Below are positions 53,191 through 60,938 of a stretch of DNA of 64,000 nt, piece by piece. The stretch comes from Halorussus pelagicus (GTDB lineage Archaea; Halobacteriota; Halobacteria; Halobacteriales; Haladaptataceae), in NCBI RefSeq assembly GCF_004087835.1, contig NZ_CP035119.1, forward strand, positions 372,001 to 436,000, in the 5' to 3' direction. The first letter of the stretch is position 1. Each line of letters begins with the position of its first letter. The notes under the pieces are model-generated. The model made no database searches. It was given only the letters and a program-made list of their open reading frames with translations, and was not told the DNA's origin. The position numbers and the translations under genes are program-made.

Positions 53191-54198
53191 TCAGACGCCT
53201 TCAAAGCAATCCATCGCGTTCGCGCAACTCACTCCGCTGAGAAGGTGCGAACAAACGCCGAAGACGCAGAGAACACAGATGACAGCACCGACACCAGTCG
53301 GGCTGCCGACACAGGCAGGTGAACATTTGAGACATCCAGCGATACTACCAGAGAATGAGGCGACGCATCCGACAGCTTTGACAGCACAATTATCCGTGAG
53401 CGACCCTAAACCCGCAAACCCGAGGCTTTTGATTATCTTTTTCGCAACGACCTTAGCCGCGCCAGATATGAATTCAGGTTCAAACGTCGCCGACTCTGGG
53501 GAGACTGAAGCAGCAGTCGTCTCCTCGGGGATGATGTTGTATCGGATAAATTCAGTTGTCGGAACGTCAGTCGAGTCGGTCGTCGAATCGGCCCCGACCC
53601 TCTCAACGTCGTACTCGTCCGGAGAAATTCCGACTGACTCGGGGTCAAGAACATCTACGTGGAGTCCTTCGATGTCCGACCGAGTGTAGACGAGTATGCT
53701 CTCGTGGTCGTCCAGCGAGGCCGCAGAGAGAGCGGCCTCTCGTTCTTCGTCCGTCGCAGTTCGGAGAAAGGTTGCTTCGTCCTCGGCTCCCAACAACCAC
53801 GCGTCAACACCGGTTGGAATATCGTCGTACTTTTTGTTCGGAGCCTTCTTTTGTGCATCGCCATCGAAAGTGAAGGCAGCGCTTATTTCGTCGTCCACGC
53901 TCCCGACCAGAAGCGTCCCGTACCCGAGGTCAATCTGAACTGTTTTAAGAGTGAAAGATTCGCCGTCAAGTTCAGTAGTCTCTGCCGTCCCACGGCGCGG
54001 GATTCGATTGAGGCCGAGTTCTTCCAGAATAGACTGCACCTCGGCGGTTCGCTCGAACTCTTTTAGCTCGCTTCCGTTCGCTCCTCGCTTCGCTATCGCG
54101 TTACCGCTAAGCCCACTGATACCGACCCCAGCACCCGTAGCGCAACTCCGGAGAACGTTTCGTCTGCTGATTCCATCTGATTTATTTTCTTTTGACAT
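53191..54198 (-). CDS. Tat-exported precursor with a C-terminal ten-cysteine domain (halocin-like)
   Basis: A 335-residue protein starting MSKENKSDGISRRNVLRSCA, chosen because this ATG places the Tat RR motif correctly and the opening matches that of the halocin C8-like precursor (MSKDKNSD). A long acidic middle (residues about 40-265) ends in a Lys-rich EFISGAAKVVAKKIIK stretch. The last 69 residues hold ten cysteines at 271, 278, 289, 292, 296, 308, 311, 316, 325 and 331 (spacings 6-10-2-3-11-2-4-8-5), with Gly-rich hydrophobic segments between. The spacing differs from halocin C8. This may be a new class of Cys-rich archaeal peptide precursor. The DNA and leader are AT-rich. Confidence 0.75.
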   Translation of the reverse strand: MSKENKSDGISRRNVLRSCATGAGVGISGLSGNAIAKRGANGSELKEFERTAEVQSILEELGLNRIPRRGTAETTELDGESFTLKTVQIDLGYGTLLVGSVDDEISAAFTFDGDAQKKAPNKKYDDIPTGVDAWLLGAEDEATFLRTATDEEREAALSAASLDDHESILVYTRSDIEGLHVDVLDPESVGISPDEYDVERVGADSTTDSTDVPTTEFIRYNIIPEETTAASVSPESATFEPEFISGAAKVVAKKIIKSLGFAGLGSLTDNCAVKAVGCVASFSGSIAGCLKCSPACVGSPTGVGAVICVLCVFGVCSHLLSGVSCANAMDCFEGV

Positions 54199-54369
54199 TG
54201 CATGATATACGATATACTCCACATATAACACCATTTCCATTTGTGCAAGTACATTATTATTTATATATTAAATTTATTAAAATAGTATATACTTATCTAG
54301 ATTCATTTATAGACTGCTCCTAAGCCCATTATTATTTTTATGTTAAATGACTCCAAATAAAACCCGCCA
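54199..54369. promoter_or_regulatory. AT-rich leader upstream of the Cys-rich precursor gene
   Basis: These 171 bases are almost entirely A+T, with several TATA-like stretches such as TATATACTTAT near 54288 and TATATATT near 54262. Reading right to left they form the promoter region of the precursor gene. The composition contrasts sharply with the mutY gene on the other side. Confidence 0.5.
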
Positions 54370-55320
54370 CTACCGCAGTCGTGCGACCGCCTCGTCGTCC
54401 GCAGAGTCGCCGTCTCCATCGGTCTTCTCAACCGCCACCAGTCCGTCGTCCGAGAGGTCAGAGAGAAGCCCTTCAAGCCACTCGCGGCCGTACTCGCCCT
54501 CCGGCGCGTAATCGACCCGGACGCGCGGGCCGAGTTTCGACAGCGGGAGTTCGTCGTACTCCTTCAGGATGGAGATTACCTTGCCGCGGAACTGCCGACG
54601 ACTCCCCTCGAAACTCGGCTGTGTCGGCACGTCGGGCGCGGTGAAGTCGCCGGTCTCGTAAGCGTGACACCACTCGCGCCACGGACACCCCGCTGAGTCG
54701 CATTTCGGGGACTGCTCGCAGGCGACGCCGCCCAGTTCCATGATGGCGTTGTTCCAGACGCGCGACTCGCCTTCGGGCATCGCCTCGCTGGCGGCGGTCT
54801 CGAACGCGGCGTCGTCGTCGGGCACGTCGAACGCGCGGTGGAGGACGCGCTTGACGTTGGTGTCCACCACGGCGTCGCCGTTGTTGAACGCGAACGAGGC
54901 GACGGCGTTGGCGGTGTACGGCCCGACGCCCATGAGATTCTGAAGCTCTTCCGGAGTCTCCGGAAATTCGCCGTCGTACTCGGTGACGACCTGCTCGGCG
55001 GCCTCGTGGAGGTACTTCGCGCGGTTGTTGTAGCCGAGGCTGTGGTCGGTCCAGAAGCCCACCACGTCGGCGCGGTCGGCGTCCGCGAGGTCGGCAGGCG
55101 TGGGCCACTCGTCGAGGAACGCCTCCCACGCGGTCACGACCCGGCCGAGTTGGGTCTGCTGGCTCATGACCTCCGAGACCAGAATCTCGTAGGCGTCGTC
55201 GGTCTCCCGCCACGGGAACTGTCGGTGGTCGGTCTCGTACCACGCGGTTAGGGCGTCGCGGACCGCGGGAAGGTCCTCGGGGAGCGAGTAGTCGGCGTCG
55301 TCCGATTCGGCGTCGCTCAT
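54370..55320 (-). CDS. mutY: A/G-specific adenine glycosylase (MutY)
   Basis: A 316-residue helix-hairpin-helix glycosylase. It has the catalytic region EVMSQQTQLGRVVTAWEAFL and the HhH-GPD motif LMGVGPYTANAVASFAF with the aspartate in AVVDTNVKRVL. A C-terminal iron-sulfur cysteine set reads C-EQSPK-C-DSAG-C-PWREW-C. The spacing (5-4-5) differs a little from the bacterial 6-2-5 pattern. It removes adenine opposite 8-oxoguanine. Confidence 0.92.
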   Translation of the reverse strand: MSDAESDDADYSLPEDLPAVRDALTAWYETDHRQFPWRETDDAYEILVSEVMSQQTQLGRVVTAWEAFLDEWPTPADLADADRADVVGFWTDHSLGYNNRAKYLHEAAEQVVTEYDGEFPETPEELQNLMGVGPYTANAVASFAFNNGDAVVDTNVKRVLHRAFDVPDDDAAFETAASEAMPEGESRVWNNAIMELGGVACEQSPKCDSAGCPWREWCHAYETGDFTAPDVPTQPSFEGSRRQFRGKVISILKEYDELPLSKLGPRVRVDYAPEGEYGREWLEGLLSDLSDDGLVAVEKTDGDGDSADDEAVARLR

Positions 55321-55424
55321 CGGCGAGCAATAGGGCGGAAGTCGGTAAATGGGCGGCGGTTCGGTCGCAGGGCAGTCGGTCGGAACCGCGTCGGTTTATG
55401 TGACTGCTACGACACTTTCGGGCC

Positions 55425-55673
55425 GTGAGTGTTAGCGTCGCGCGCTCGGCGATGCTCGTCGAGGCCGCGCTCGTCCTCGCGGGACTGGCGATAACCTTCT
55501 GGGGAGTCACCGGCCTGTTCGCGGTCGGCGGCGCGCTCCTCCTGTCGGGCGCGCTCGCCTCGTTCTCGTGGCCCCGCGAGTCCGAGTCCGGCGGTTCCCA
55601 GTGCCCGGACTGCGCCGCGAACAACTGGGCCGACAGAGGGCAGTGTCGGGAGTGCGGCGCGGACCTCCGGTGA
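55425..55673 (+). CDS. Membrane-anchored zinc-ribbon protein
   Basis: An 82-residue protein from a GTG start. Two hydrophobic segments (MLVEAALVLAGLAITFWGV and LFAVGGALLLSGALASF) are followed by a short linker and a zinc ribbon with CPDCAANNW and CRECG. It resembles the protein at 37-369 in layout. An ATG nine codons further in, at 55452, is the alternative start and would keep the first helix. Confidence 0.6.
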   Translation: MSVSVARSAMLVEAALVLAGLAITFWGVTGLFAVGGALLLSGALASFSWPRESESGGSQCPDCAANNWADRGQCRECGADLR

Positions 55674-55743
55674 TTCTGCCTTTCTAGCGCTCGAAAGCGC
55701 CCCAGTCGAAAGGCGTTTCCGCCGCGGTGCCAATCCTCCGGGC

Positions 55744-56076
55744 ATGAGTCTGGACGACCTACAGGACGACGTGGAGGGCGAGTACGCCGACCTCGGTGAC
55801 GAACTCTCGGTGTCGCTCGACGGCGAGACCCGCAACGAACTGGCGATGCTGGAGACCGCGCTCGACGCCGACGAAACCGACGAACTGGTCCGGCGGGCGA
55901 TTCACATGCTGTTCCAGCGGACGGTGGATACCGGAAATCTCGACTTCCACCTCCGGAGCGGCTACGACGTGACCTACGACGAGTACCTCTCGGGGATGAC
56001 CTACGACCAGATGACCGGCGGCGGCCAATCGTTCCCCCAGCAACAGCAGAAGGACGACCGGCGCTACCAGTTCTGA
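55744..56076 (+). CDS. Small acidic protein of unknown function
   Basis: A 110-residue protein starting MSLDDLQDDVEGEYADLGDE, mostly helical and acidic, with TRNELAMLETALDADETDELVRRAIHMLFQ and a C-terminal tail rich in Gln and Gly. No motif is known to me. The ATG is near a plausible ribosome-binding context (CCTCCGGGC). It is followed by copy C of the dispersed repeat. Confidence 0.75.
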   Translation: MSLDDLQDDVEGEYADLGDELSVSLDGETRNELAMLETALDADETDELVRRAIHMLFQRTVDTGNLDFHLRSGYDVTYDEYLSGMTYDQMTGGGQSFPQQQQKDDRRYQF

Positions 56077-56140
56077 GAAACCCCGACGAAGCGCGTCTTC
56101 CGCTCTGTTACGTGAGTCTCAATTTTTCACGCTGCTCGAC

Positions 56141-56307
56141 CCTGACAGTCCACGGGACGCGCCGCGTCTGCGCTCGCGCTTGCGGTCCTGCGCGAGCGCA
56201 GACGCAAGCGGGGAGGTACGGGGCGCGGTTGCGGCGCTGTGCGGTCGCCGTGCTATTGCGGTCTGAGTGGCGTCGGCAGTAGCTTAGCTACTTCTCGACT
56301 GTCCTCC
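56141..56307 (+). repeat. Dispersed non-coding repeat, copy C
   Basis: It starts with CCTGACAGTCCACGGGACGC, then a 16-pair perfect hairpin (56164-56179 and 56190-56205) with the ten-base loop TTGCGGTCCT, then GCGGGGAGGT, GGCGCGGTTGCGGCGCTGTGCGG, TGAGTGGCGTCGGCAGTAGC, and CTTCTCGACTGTCCTC. Copies A and B share most of these blocks. The rest of the 325-base gap at 56077-56401 shows no gene. Confidence 0.75.
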
Positions 56308-56401
56308 CAGTAACAAATAAAAATCGACCCTACCAAATCCCGACCTCGAAGGGACAGACCCAAAACCGCGCCGGGAGAACATCCACGACGAGACGGTCCT
56401 T

Positions 56402-57112
56402 ATGCCACGCTACGAGGGCGTCCACGCCCATCCCGACGGCGACAGCACCGCGGCGCGCTTCGCGGCCGCCGCCGCCCGACACGGCTTCGACGGCGTCGTC
56501 GTGCGCAACCATAGCGACGCCACTCCCGACTACGACGCCGAGCGAATCGCCGAGGAGTACGACGTGGACGTAGTGGACGCCATCGAAATCCGGGCCGACA
56601 ACCCCGACGTGGCGTCGGGCCACGTCGGCAACTACCGGCCAAAACACACCGTGGTGGCGCTCCACGGCGGGACCAACGCCCTGAATCGCTTCGCGGTTGA
56701 GTCCGACCGCGTGGACGTGCTGGCCCACCCCATGCGCGGCCGGGGCGACTTCAACCACGTTCTGGCGAAGGCCGCGGCAGAACACGGGACGCGCGTGGAG
56801 TTCGACCTCTCGCGGGTCCTGCGCGAGGACGGCGGCCCGCGCGTGCAGGCCTTACAGGACCTCCGAAAGCTTCGGGAGATCGTCACCCAGTACGACGCGC
56901 CGTACGTCGTCAGCGCGAACCCGACCAGCCATCTCCAACTGCGGGCACCCCGCGAGTTGGTCGCGGTCGGCGAGACAATCGGCTTCTCCAGCGACCAGAT
57001 TCGGCAAGGTCTGGCGGAGTGGGCGGCGCTCGCCGAGCGCAACCGCGAGCGCATGTCCGACGCGTTCATTGCACCGGGCGTCAAACGCGGCAGGTATGAA
57101 GAGGACGCTTGA
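56402..57112 (+). CDS. rnp3: Ribonuclease P protein component 3 (Rpp30)
   Basis: A 236-residue TIM-barrel protein starting MPRYEGVHAHPDGDST. It carries Rpp30 features: GFDGVVVRNHSD, the IEIRADNPD turn, VALHGGTNALNRFAVESDRVDVLAHP, and VEFDLSRVLREDGG. It is a protein subunit of archaeal RNase P, which matures tRNA 5' ends with Pop5 (rnp2, here at 60939). Its end overlaps the downstream methyltransferase start by 17 bases. Confidence 0.95.
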   Translation: MPRYEGVHAHPDGDSTAARFAAAAARHGFDGVVVRNHSDATPDYDAERIAEEYDVDVVDAIEIRADNPDVASGHVGNYRPKHTVVALHGGTNALNRFAVESDRVDVLAHPMRGRGDFNHVLAKAAAEHGTRVEFDLSRVLREDGGPRVQALQDLRKLREIVTQYDAPYVVSANPTSHLQLRAPRELVAVGETIGFSSDQIRQGLAEWAALAERNRERMSDAFIAPGVKRGRYEEDA

Positions 57113-57710
57113 GGAACACGCTTCGCGCTTCGACGACATCGCCGGCGAGTACGACGACAGCCAGAACGACACCGAAGAGTACCGCGCCTGCGTCTCGCTC
57201 GTGGTCGAACACACAGACCCCAGTCCCGAGGACACCGTGGCTGACCTCGGCACCGGCACCGGAGCCATCGCGCTGGCGCTCGCCGACGACGCCGGGGAGG
57301 TCGTCGGCCGCGACATCAGCGAGGGGATGATGGAGCGCGCCCGCGAGAAGGCCGACTCGAAGGGCATCGAGAACGTGGCGTTCGGGGAAGGGCGCTTCCG
57401 GAACCCCAACGTCGAGAGCGCCGACATCGTGGTCTCGAACTTCGCCATGCACCACCTCAGCGACGAGGAGAAGGTCGAAGCCATCGAGACCATCGCGGAG
57501 TTGGGACCCCGGAAGTTCGTCCTCGGCGACGTGATGTTCTTCGGCGAACCGAACCCCGACGAACCGTTCTACAGCCCGGAAGTGGACGACCCCTCGACCG
57601 TGGGACATCTGGCCGACGCGCTGACCGAGGCCGGGTTCGCGCTGACGGCGGTGGAGAAAGTTCACGAGCAGGTCGGTGTGTTGGTAGCCGAGCGCGGGAA
57701 CGGCGAGTAA
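57096..57710 (+). CDS. Class I SAM-dependent methyltransferase
   Basis: A 204-residue protein starting MKRTLEEHASRFDDIAGEYDD, inside the last codons of rnp3. It has motif I DTVADLGTGTGAIALALADD, VVGRDISEGMMERAREKADS, and VSNFAMHHLSDEEKVEAI. In haloarchaea such a gene sits between rnp3 and rnp2. Its target is unknown, with RNA or a small molecule both possible. Confidence 0.9.
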   Translation: MKRTLEEHASRFDDIAGEYDDSQNDTEEYRACVSLVVEHTDPSPEDTVADLGTGTGAIALALADDAGEVVGRDISEGMMERAREKADSKGIENVAFGEGRFRNPNVESADIVVSNFAMHHLSDEEKVEAIETIAELGPRKFVLGDVMFFGEPNPDEPFYSPEVDDPSTVGHLADALTEAGFALTAVEKVHEQVGVLVAERGNGE

Positions 57711-57860
57711 TCCACGCAGGCCAACGTGCGACCGGACTGGTCGCGGGCCGACCGCAGTACGAATCTCACGTCTGTTAGCAATGGAGAAGCTTTCTTTCAA
57801 AATATACGTCTTTCTTAGGAAATGATGAAAGTTATTCTGGAACGGCGCGGAGCGGCCGAC

Positions 57861-59252
57861 TCACTCCTCGGTCTCGTACGGTTCGCCGACCGCCGCCGGG
57901 ACACGCGTGCAGCCGACCAGGTTCAGCACGACTAGCACCGCGACGTAGGAGAACAGACCGACGATGCTCCCCAGAAGCGAGATGCCGACCGTCTGGAACT
58001 GGACGTCCAACATGTCGGCCGCACCGAACAACAGCGACGCGCCGAACGCGCCCAGCGGGTTGTAGTTGCCAAAGAGGTACGCCACAATGGCTATCCAGCC
58101 TCGGCCGTCCCCCATCGTCACGCCGGTCCCGGTGAACCCACTTCCCGATGCCGATGGCGAGGACAGCGCCGCCTAGCCCCGCCAGCGCGCCCGAGAAGAC
58201 GACCGCGGCGTAGCGCACGCGGTTCACGTCCACGCCCGCGGTGTCCAACGCCTCGGGGTTCCCGCCCGCGGCCTGCACCCAGTAGCCGTACTTGGTGCGG
58301 TAGAGGACGACCCATGCCGCGATAGCGAGGAGGACGGTGAAAAGCACCAACGGCGACACATCGAACAGAATCGGGCCGACGACCGGCACCTGCGCAAGCA
58401 CCGGGACGGTCACGTTGTCGATGTTCGGGAGCGACGGACTGGAGACGCCGCCCCAGATGACCGTCGCGGTGAACGGACCGAAGCTGAGTCCGACGAACCA
58501 GACCGCCAGTCCCGCGACGATTTGATCGGCCTCGTACCGGATGATCAACACCAGCGTAGCGACGAACAGGACGACGAGACCGACCACGCCGTTCACCAGT
58601 TCCGGCGGCACGTCGAGCGTGAAGCCGATGTACTGACCGCCCGCGTCGAGACCGCCGAACAGGATTCCTGCGGGGACGACGCCGAGCGGGTTGTTCGCCG
58701 TGAGGAGGCTCACCGCGATGGCGTTGAAGCCGAACCGCGGGAACGTCTCGGTGTTGGGCGCAGACGCGCCCGCAGGCCGGAGGTACTGGTCAACGAGGAA
58801 GAAGACGACGCCCGACGCGATGAAGTTGAGCATGATGGTCGGATGACCTTGTTGGCGTCGGCGTAGGCCTTCACCAGTCCGGGGAGCGCCGCGTACGCGC
58901 CGCCAGCCAGAATCACCGCGAGCGTTCCCAGCCACATCAGCAGGACGCCCCCAACCGCGCCCTCGGGTAGTATCGGCGCGAGGAACAGCACCGTGACCGC
59001 GGTGGCAAACCCGCCGACGACGAACTGGCCCTGCATGCCGATGTTGAACACCCCCGCTCGGAACGCGACGGCAACCGCCACGCCCGCGAGGACGAGCATC
59101 GTGGACTGACGCAGGGTGAACGCGACGTTCGTCGTGCCGCCGTCCTGCGCGCCGACCCGTCCAGCGATGGCCGTCCCGCTGACGAGCGCGACTCCCGATT
59201 TGAGGAACTCTCGTCGGTCGAAGTCGCCAGCGGTCGGTCGCCAGCCTCGCAC
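57861..59252 (-). pseudogene. Collapsed nucleoside ABC-transporter operon (BmpA-YufP-YufQ remnant)
   Basis: Read from 59252 down, the frame begins with a substrate-binding-protein leader (FDRREFLKSGVALVSGTAIA, with the expected lipobox cysteine replaced by Arg). It runs directly into permease 1 sequence (YufP/BmpB-like: FRAGVFNIGMQGQFVVGGF, YADANKVI) and breaks near 58845, where one base is missing and TIMLNFIASGVVFF continues in another frame. It then moves into permease 2 sequence (YufQ/BmpC-like: EADQIVAGLAVW, YGYWVQAAGGNPEAL). It breaks again near 58150 at an extra A and ends with GDGRGWIAIVAYLFGN. The ATPase gene is gone. Confidence 0.85.
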
Positions 59253-59501
59253 GGTCGTCTTCCCTGTCGCGCCTGCGTTTCGTGTTATTGTCTTACACTC
59301 CCGAGCGAGTTACTTCGCGTTCCTATAAAAATTGCCCGTTAAAATTGAACAAAAATTCGATGAAGGAACTCATCGATAGCGGTAGAAGACTGGCCGTCGT
59401 TTTCGGTCGAACAGTGACTACGTTCTCAGATGAGAGAGACTAACGAGAAGTCCACACAGAAATAAAATGCAAAAATTGACCGACTTCGGCAGGGTCGTCT
59501 C

Positions 59502-59894
59502 TTACTGGGTTACTTCGTCGGCTTTGTAGAAGACGTCAACGCCGCTGTCCCACGTCTTCTCGTCGAAACGGTCGAAGCCGTACACTCGGTACTGAGCGTA
59601 GTCGTCCGGGGTGGAGTTGATTTCGCCGTCGACTTCGCCCGAGACGATGAAGACGGTGTCGCCTCCATCGTCGTACTGGTCGAGGGTGAATTCGAGGCCA
59701 GGCTCTTGGACTTGAACGTCGTCGGCGTAGATCTCGATCTGGTAGCTACCTTTACCCTGAATGCGAAGGTAGCGGTAATCGAGGGCGGCGGCGGAACCGC
59801 TGGTCGCTGCGAGACCACCGGCAGCGACGGTCGCGGCTGCTGCACCTTTCTTTAGGACGTTACGTCGGCCCACGTCATTGCTTTCATCCGACAT
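59502..59894 (-). CDS. Tat-exported beta-rich protein, family copy 1
   Basis: A 130-residue protein starting MSDESNDVGRRNVLKKGAAA. The Tat motif is GRRNVLK, and a cleavage site falls near SAAA-LDY at about residue 38. The mature ~92 residues are beta-rich (YLRIQGKGSYQIEIYADDVQV, VFIVSGEVDGEIN, DDYAQYRVYGFDRFD), ending DVFYKADEVTQ. It is a close paralogue of 60351-60755 and the decayed copy between them. Upstream sequence is also shared, with the conserved AACCGATTAATTTTAGT promoter block. Function is unknown. Confidence 0.85.
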   Translation of the reverse strand: MSDESNDVGRRNVLKKGAAAATVAAGGLAATSGSAAALDYRYLRIQGKGSYQIEIYADDVQVQEPGLEFTLDQYDDGGDTVFIVSGEVDGEINSTPDDYAQYRVYGFDRFDEKTWDSGVDVFYKADEVTQ

Positions 59895-60350
59895 GCATTG
59901 AATACTAATTCGATTGAGTAACTAAAATTAATCGGTTTGCACCGTCTTTGTAAGTTTCTGCCATTCAGACAGCAGTATTATGCCTCGAAGAGCAAGCGGC
60001 TAGCCGAAATATCGACTGTCACGTACGCTCGCGGCCGTACGGTAAACGTTTCACGACACCGAGAGAGTAGTGATATCGAAACAGAAACGCAAAAATCGGG
60101 ATGACGACCGGCTTACGAAGTGCAAAGAGAAAACCGCACTTTAGCGCGGGGAAGATGTCAAGATGCCCACAGAGCGTCGGCCTTCTAGTAGAGATCGACA
60201 TTCGAGTCCTACATTCAATCGTCGAAGTACGGAACCCACAGAGTCCGAACTGGGCGTAGTCGCCAGAGTCGAATTCGTCGTTGAATCCTCCGAGAGCGGT
60301 TTCTTCGACTGTACTGACGCGCTACCGCAAAAAATGAGGTCGGGAACGGA
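59895..60350. other. Intergenic region between the two Tat-protein copies
   Basis: This 456-base stretch holds the promoter of copy 1 (AACCGATTAATTTTAGT on the minus strand, about 59921-59937) and a decayed third copy (60175-60292). The remainder, about 59940-60170, has no recognised gene. Confidence 0.45.
60175..60292 (-). pseudogene. Decayed third copy of the Tat-protein family (C-terminal part)
   Basis: On the minus strand this reads EFDSGDYAQFGLCGF before drifting out of frame. It aligns with the DDYAQYRVYGFDRFDE and NDYAQFKIYGHQKFDD segments of the intact copies. The DNA continues to align to their 3' ends (CGTCGGCCTTCTAGTAGAGATCGAC against CGTCGGTCTTCCAGTAAACATCGAC in pieces), with a TGG changed to TAG. 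The signal peptide half is missing. Confidence 0.7.
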
Positions 60351-60755
60351 TTAGGACTGGCTCAGTTCGTCGGTCTTCCAGTAAACATCGACGCCGCTCT
60401 CCCAGGTACGGTCGTCGAACTTCTGGTGACCGTAGATCTTGAACTGAGCGTAGTCGTTGGGCGTCGAGTTGATCTCGCCGTAGACCTCTCCTGAGAGGAT
60501 GTAGAACGAGTTGCCCGAACTGTCGGTGGCCTGCTCAACGTCGAGCGTACCATCGACACCGTTGTCGGTCACTTCGACGTTGTCTGCGTACACTTCGATC
60601 TGGAAGCTACCCTGACCCTGAACGAGGAGGTAGCGCCAGTCGAGTGCGGCGGCAGATCCACTAGTGGCGGCGAGACCGCCGGCAGCGACGGTCGCGGCCG
60701 CTCCACCTTTCTTCAGGACGTTACGTCGGCTCACGTTGTTGCTTTCGTCAGACAT
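60351..60755 (-). CDS. Tat-exported beta-rich protein, family copy 2
   Basis: A 134-residue protein starting MSDESNNVSRRNVLKKGGAA, with the Tat motif SRRNVLK and a likely cleavage after SGSAAA. The mature part has YLLVQGQGSFQIEVYADNVEV, SFYILSGEVYGEINS and DYAQFKIYGHQKFDD, ending YWKTDELSQS. It is paralogous to the protein at 59502-59894 throughout, and the upstream AACCGATTAATTTTAGT block is the same. Tandem duplication in an AT-rich segment is likely. Function is unknown. Confidence 0.85.
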   Translation of the reverse strand: MSDESNNVSRRNVLKKGGAAATVAAGGLAATSGSAAALDWRYLLVQGQGSFQIEVYADNVEVTDNGVDGTLDVEQATDSSGNSFYILSGEVYGEINSTPNDYAQFKIYGHQKFDDRTWESGVDVYWKTDELSQS

Positions 60756-60938
60756 GCATTGAATACTAACGTAGTTGATTGACTAAAATTAATCGGTTCA
60801 CATCTTCATTGTTACTTACTGACATTTATCTTAATAGTTGAATGATGGTAGAAATTATCAAATCGGCTGGGCGTCGAGCACGAGCGTACCGTGCAAACCA
60901 CTAGCCTTCAAGCGGGTTCCGACCGAAGCGGAGACATC

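Noticed and set aside
54199-54369. Replication origin in the AT-rich stretch
   Set aside because: No origin recognition box repeats or cdc6/orc1 gene are visible, and the AT content is explained by the precursor gene's leader.
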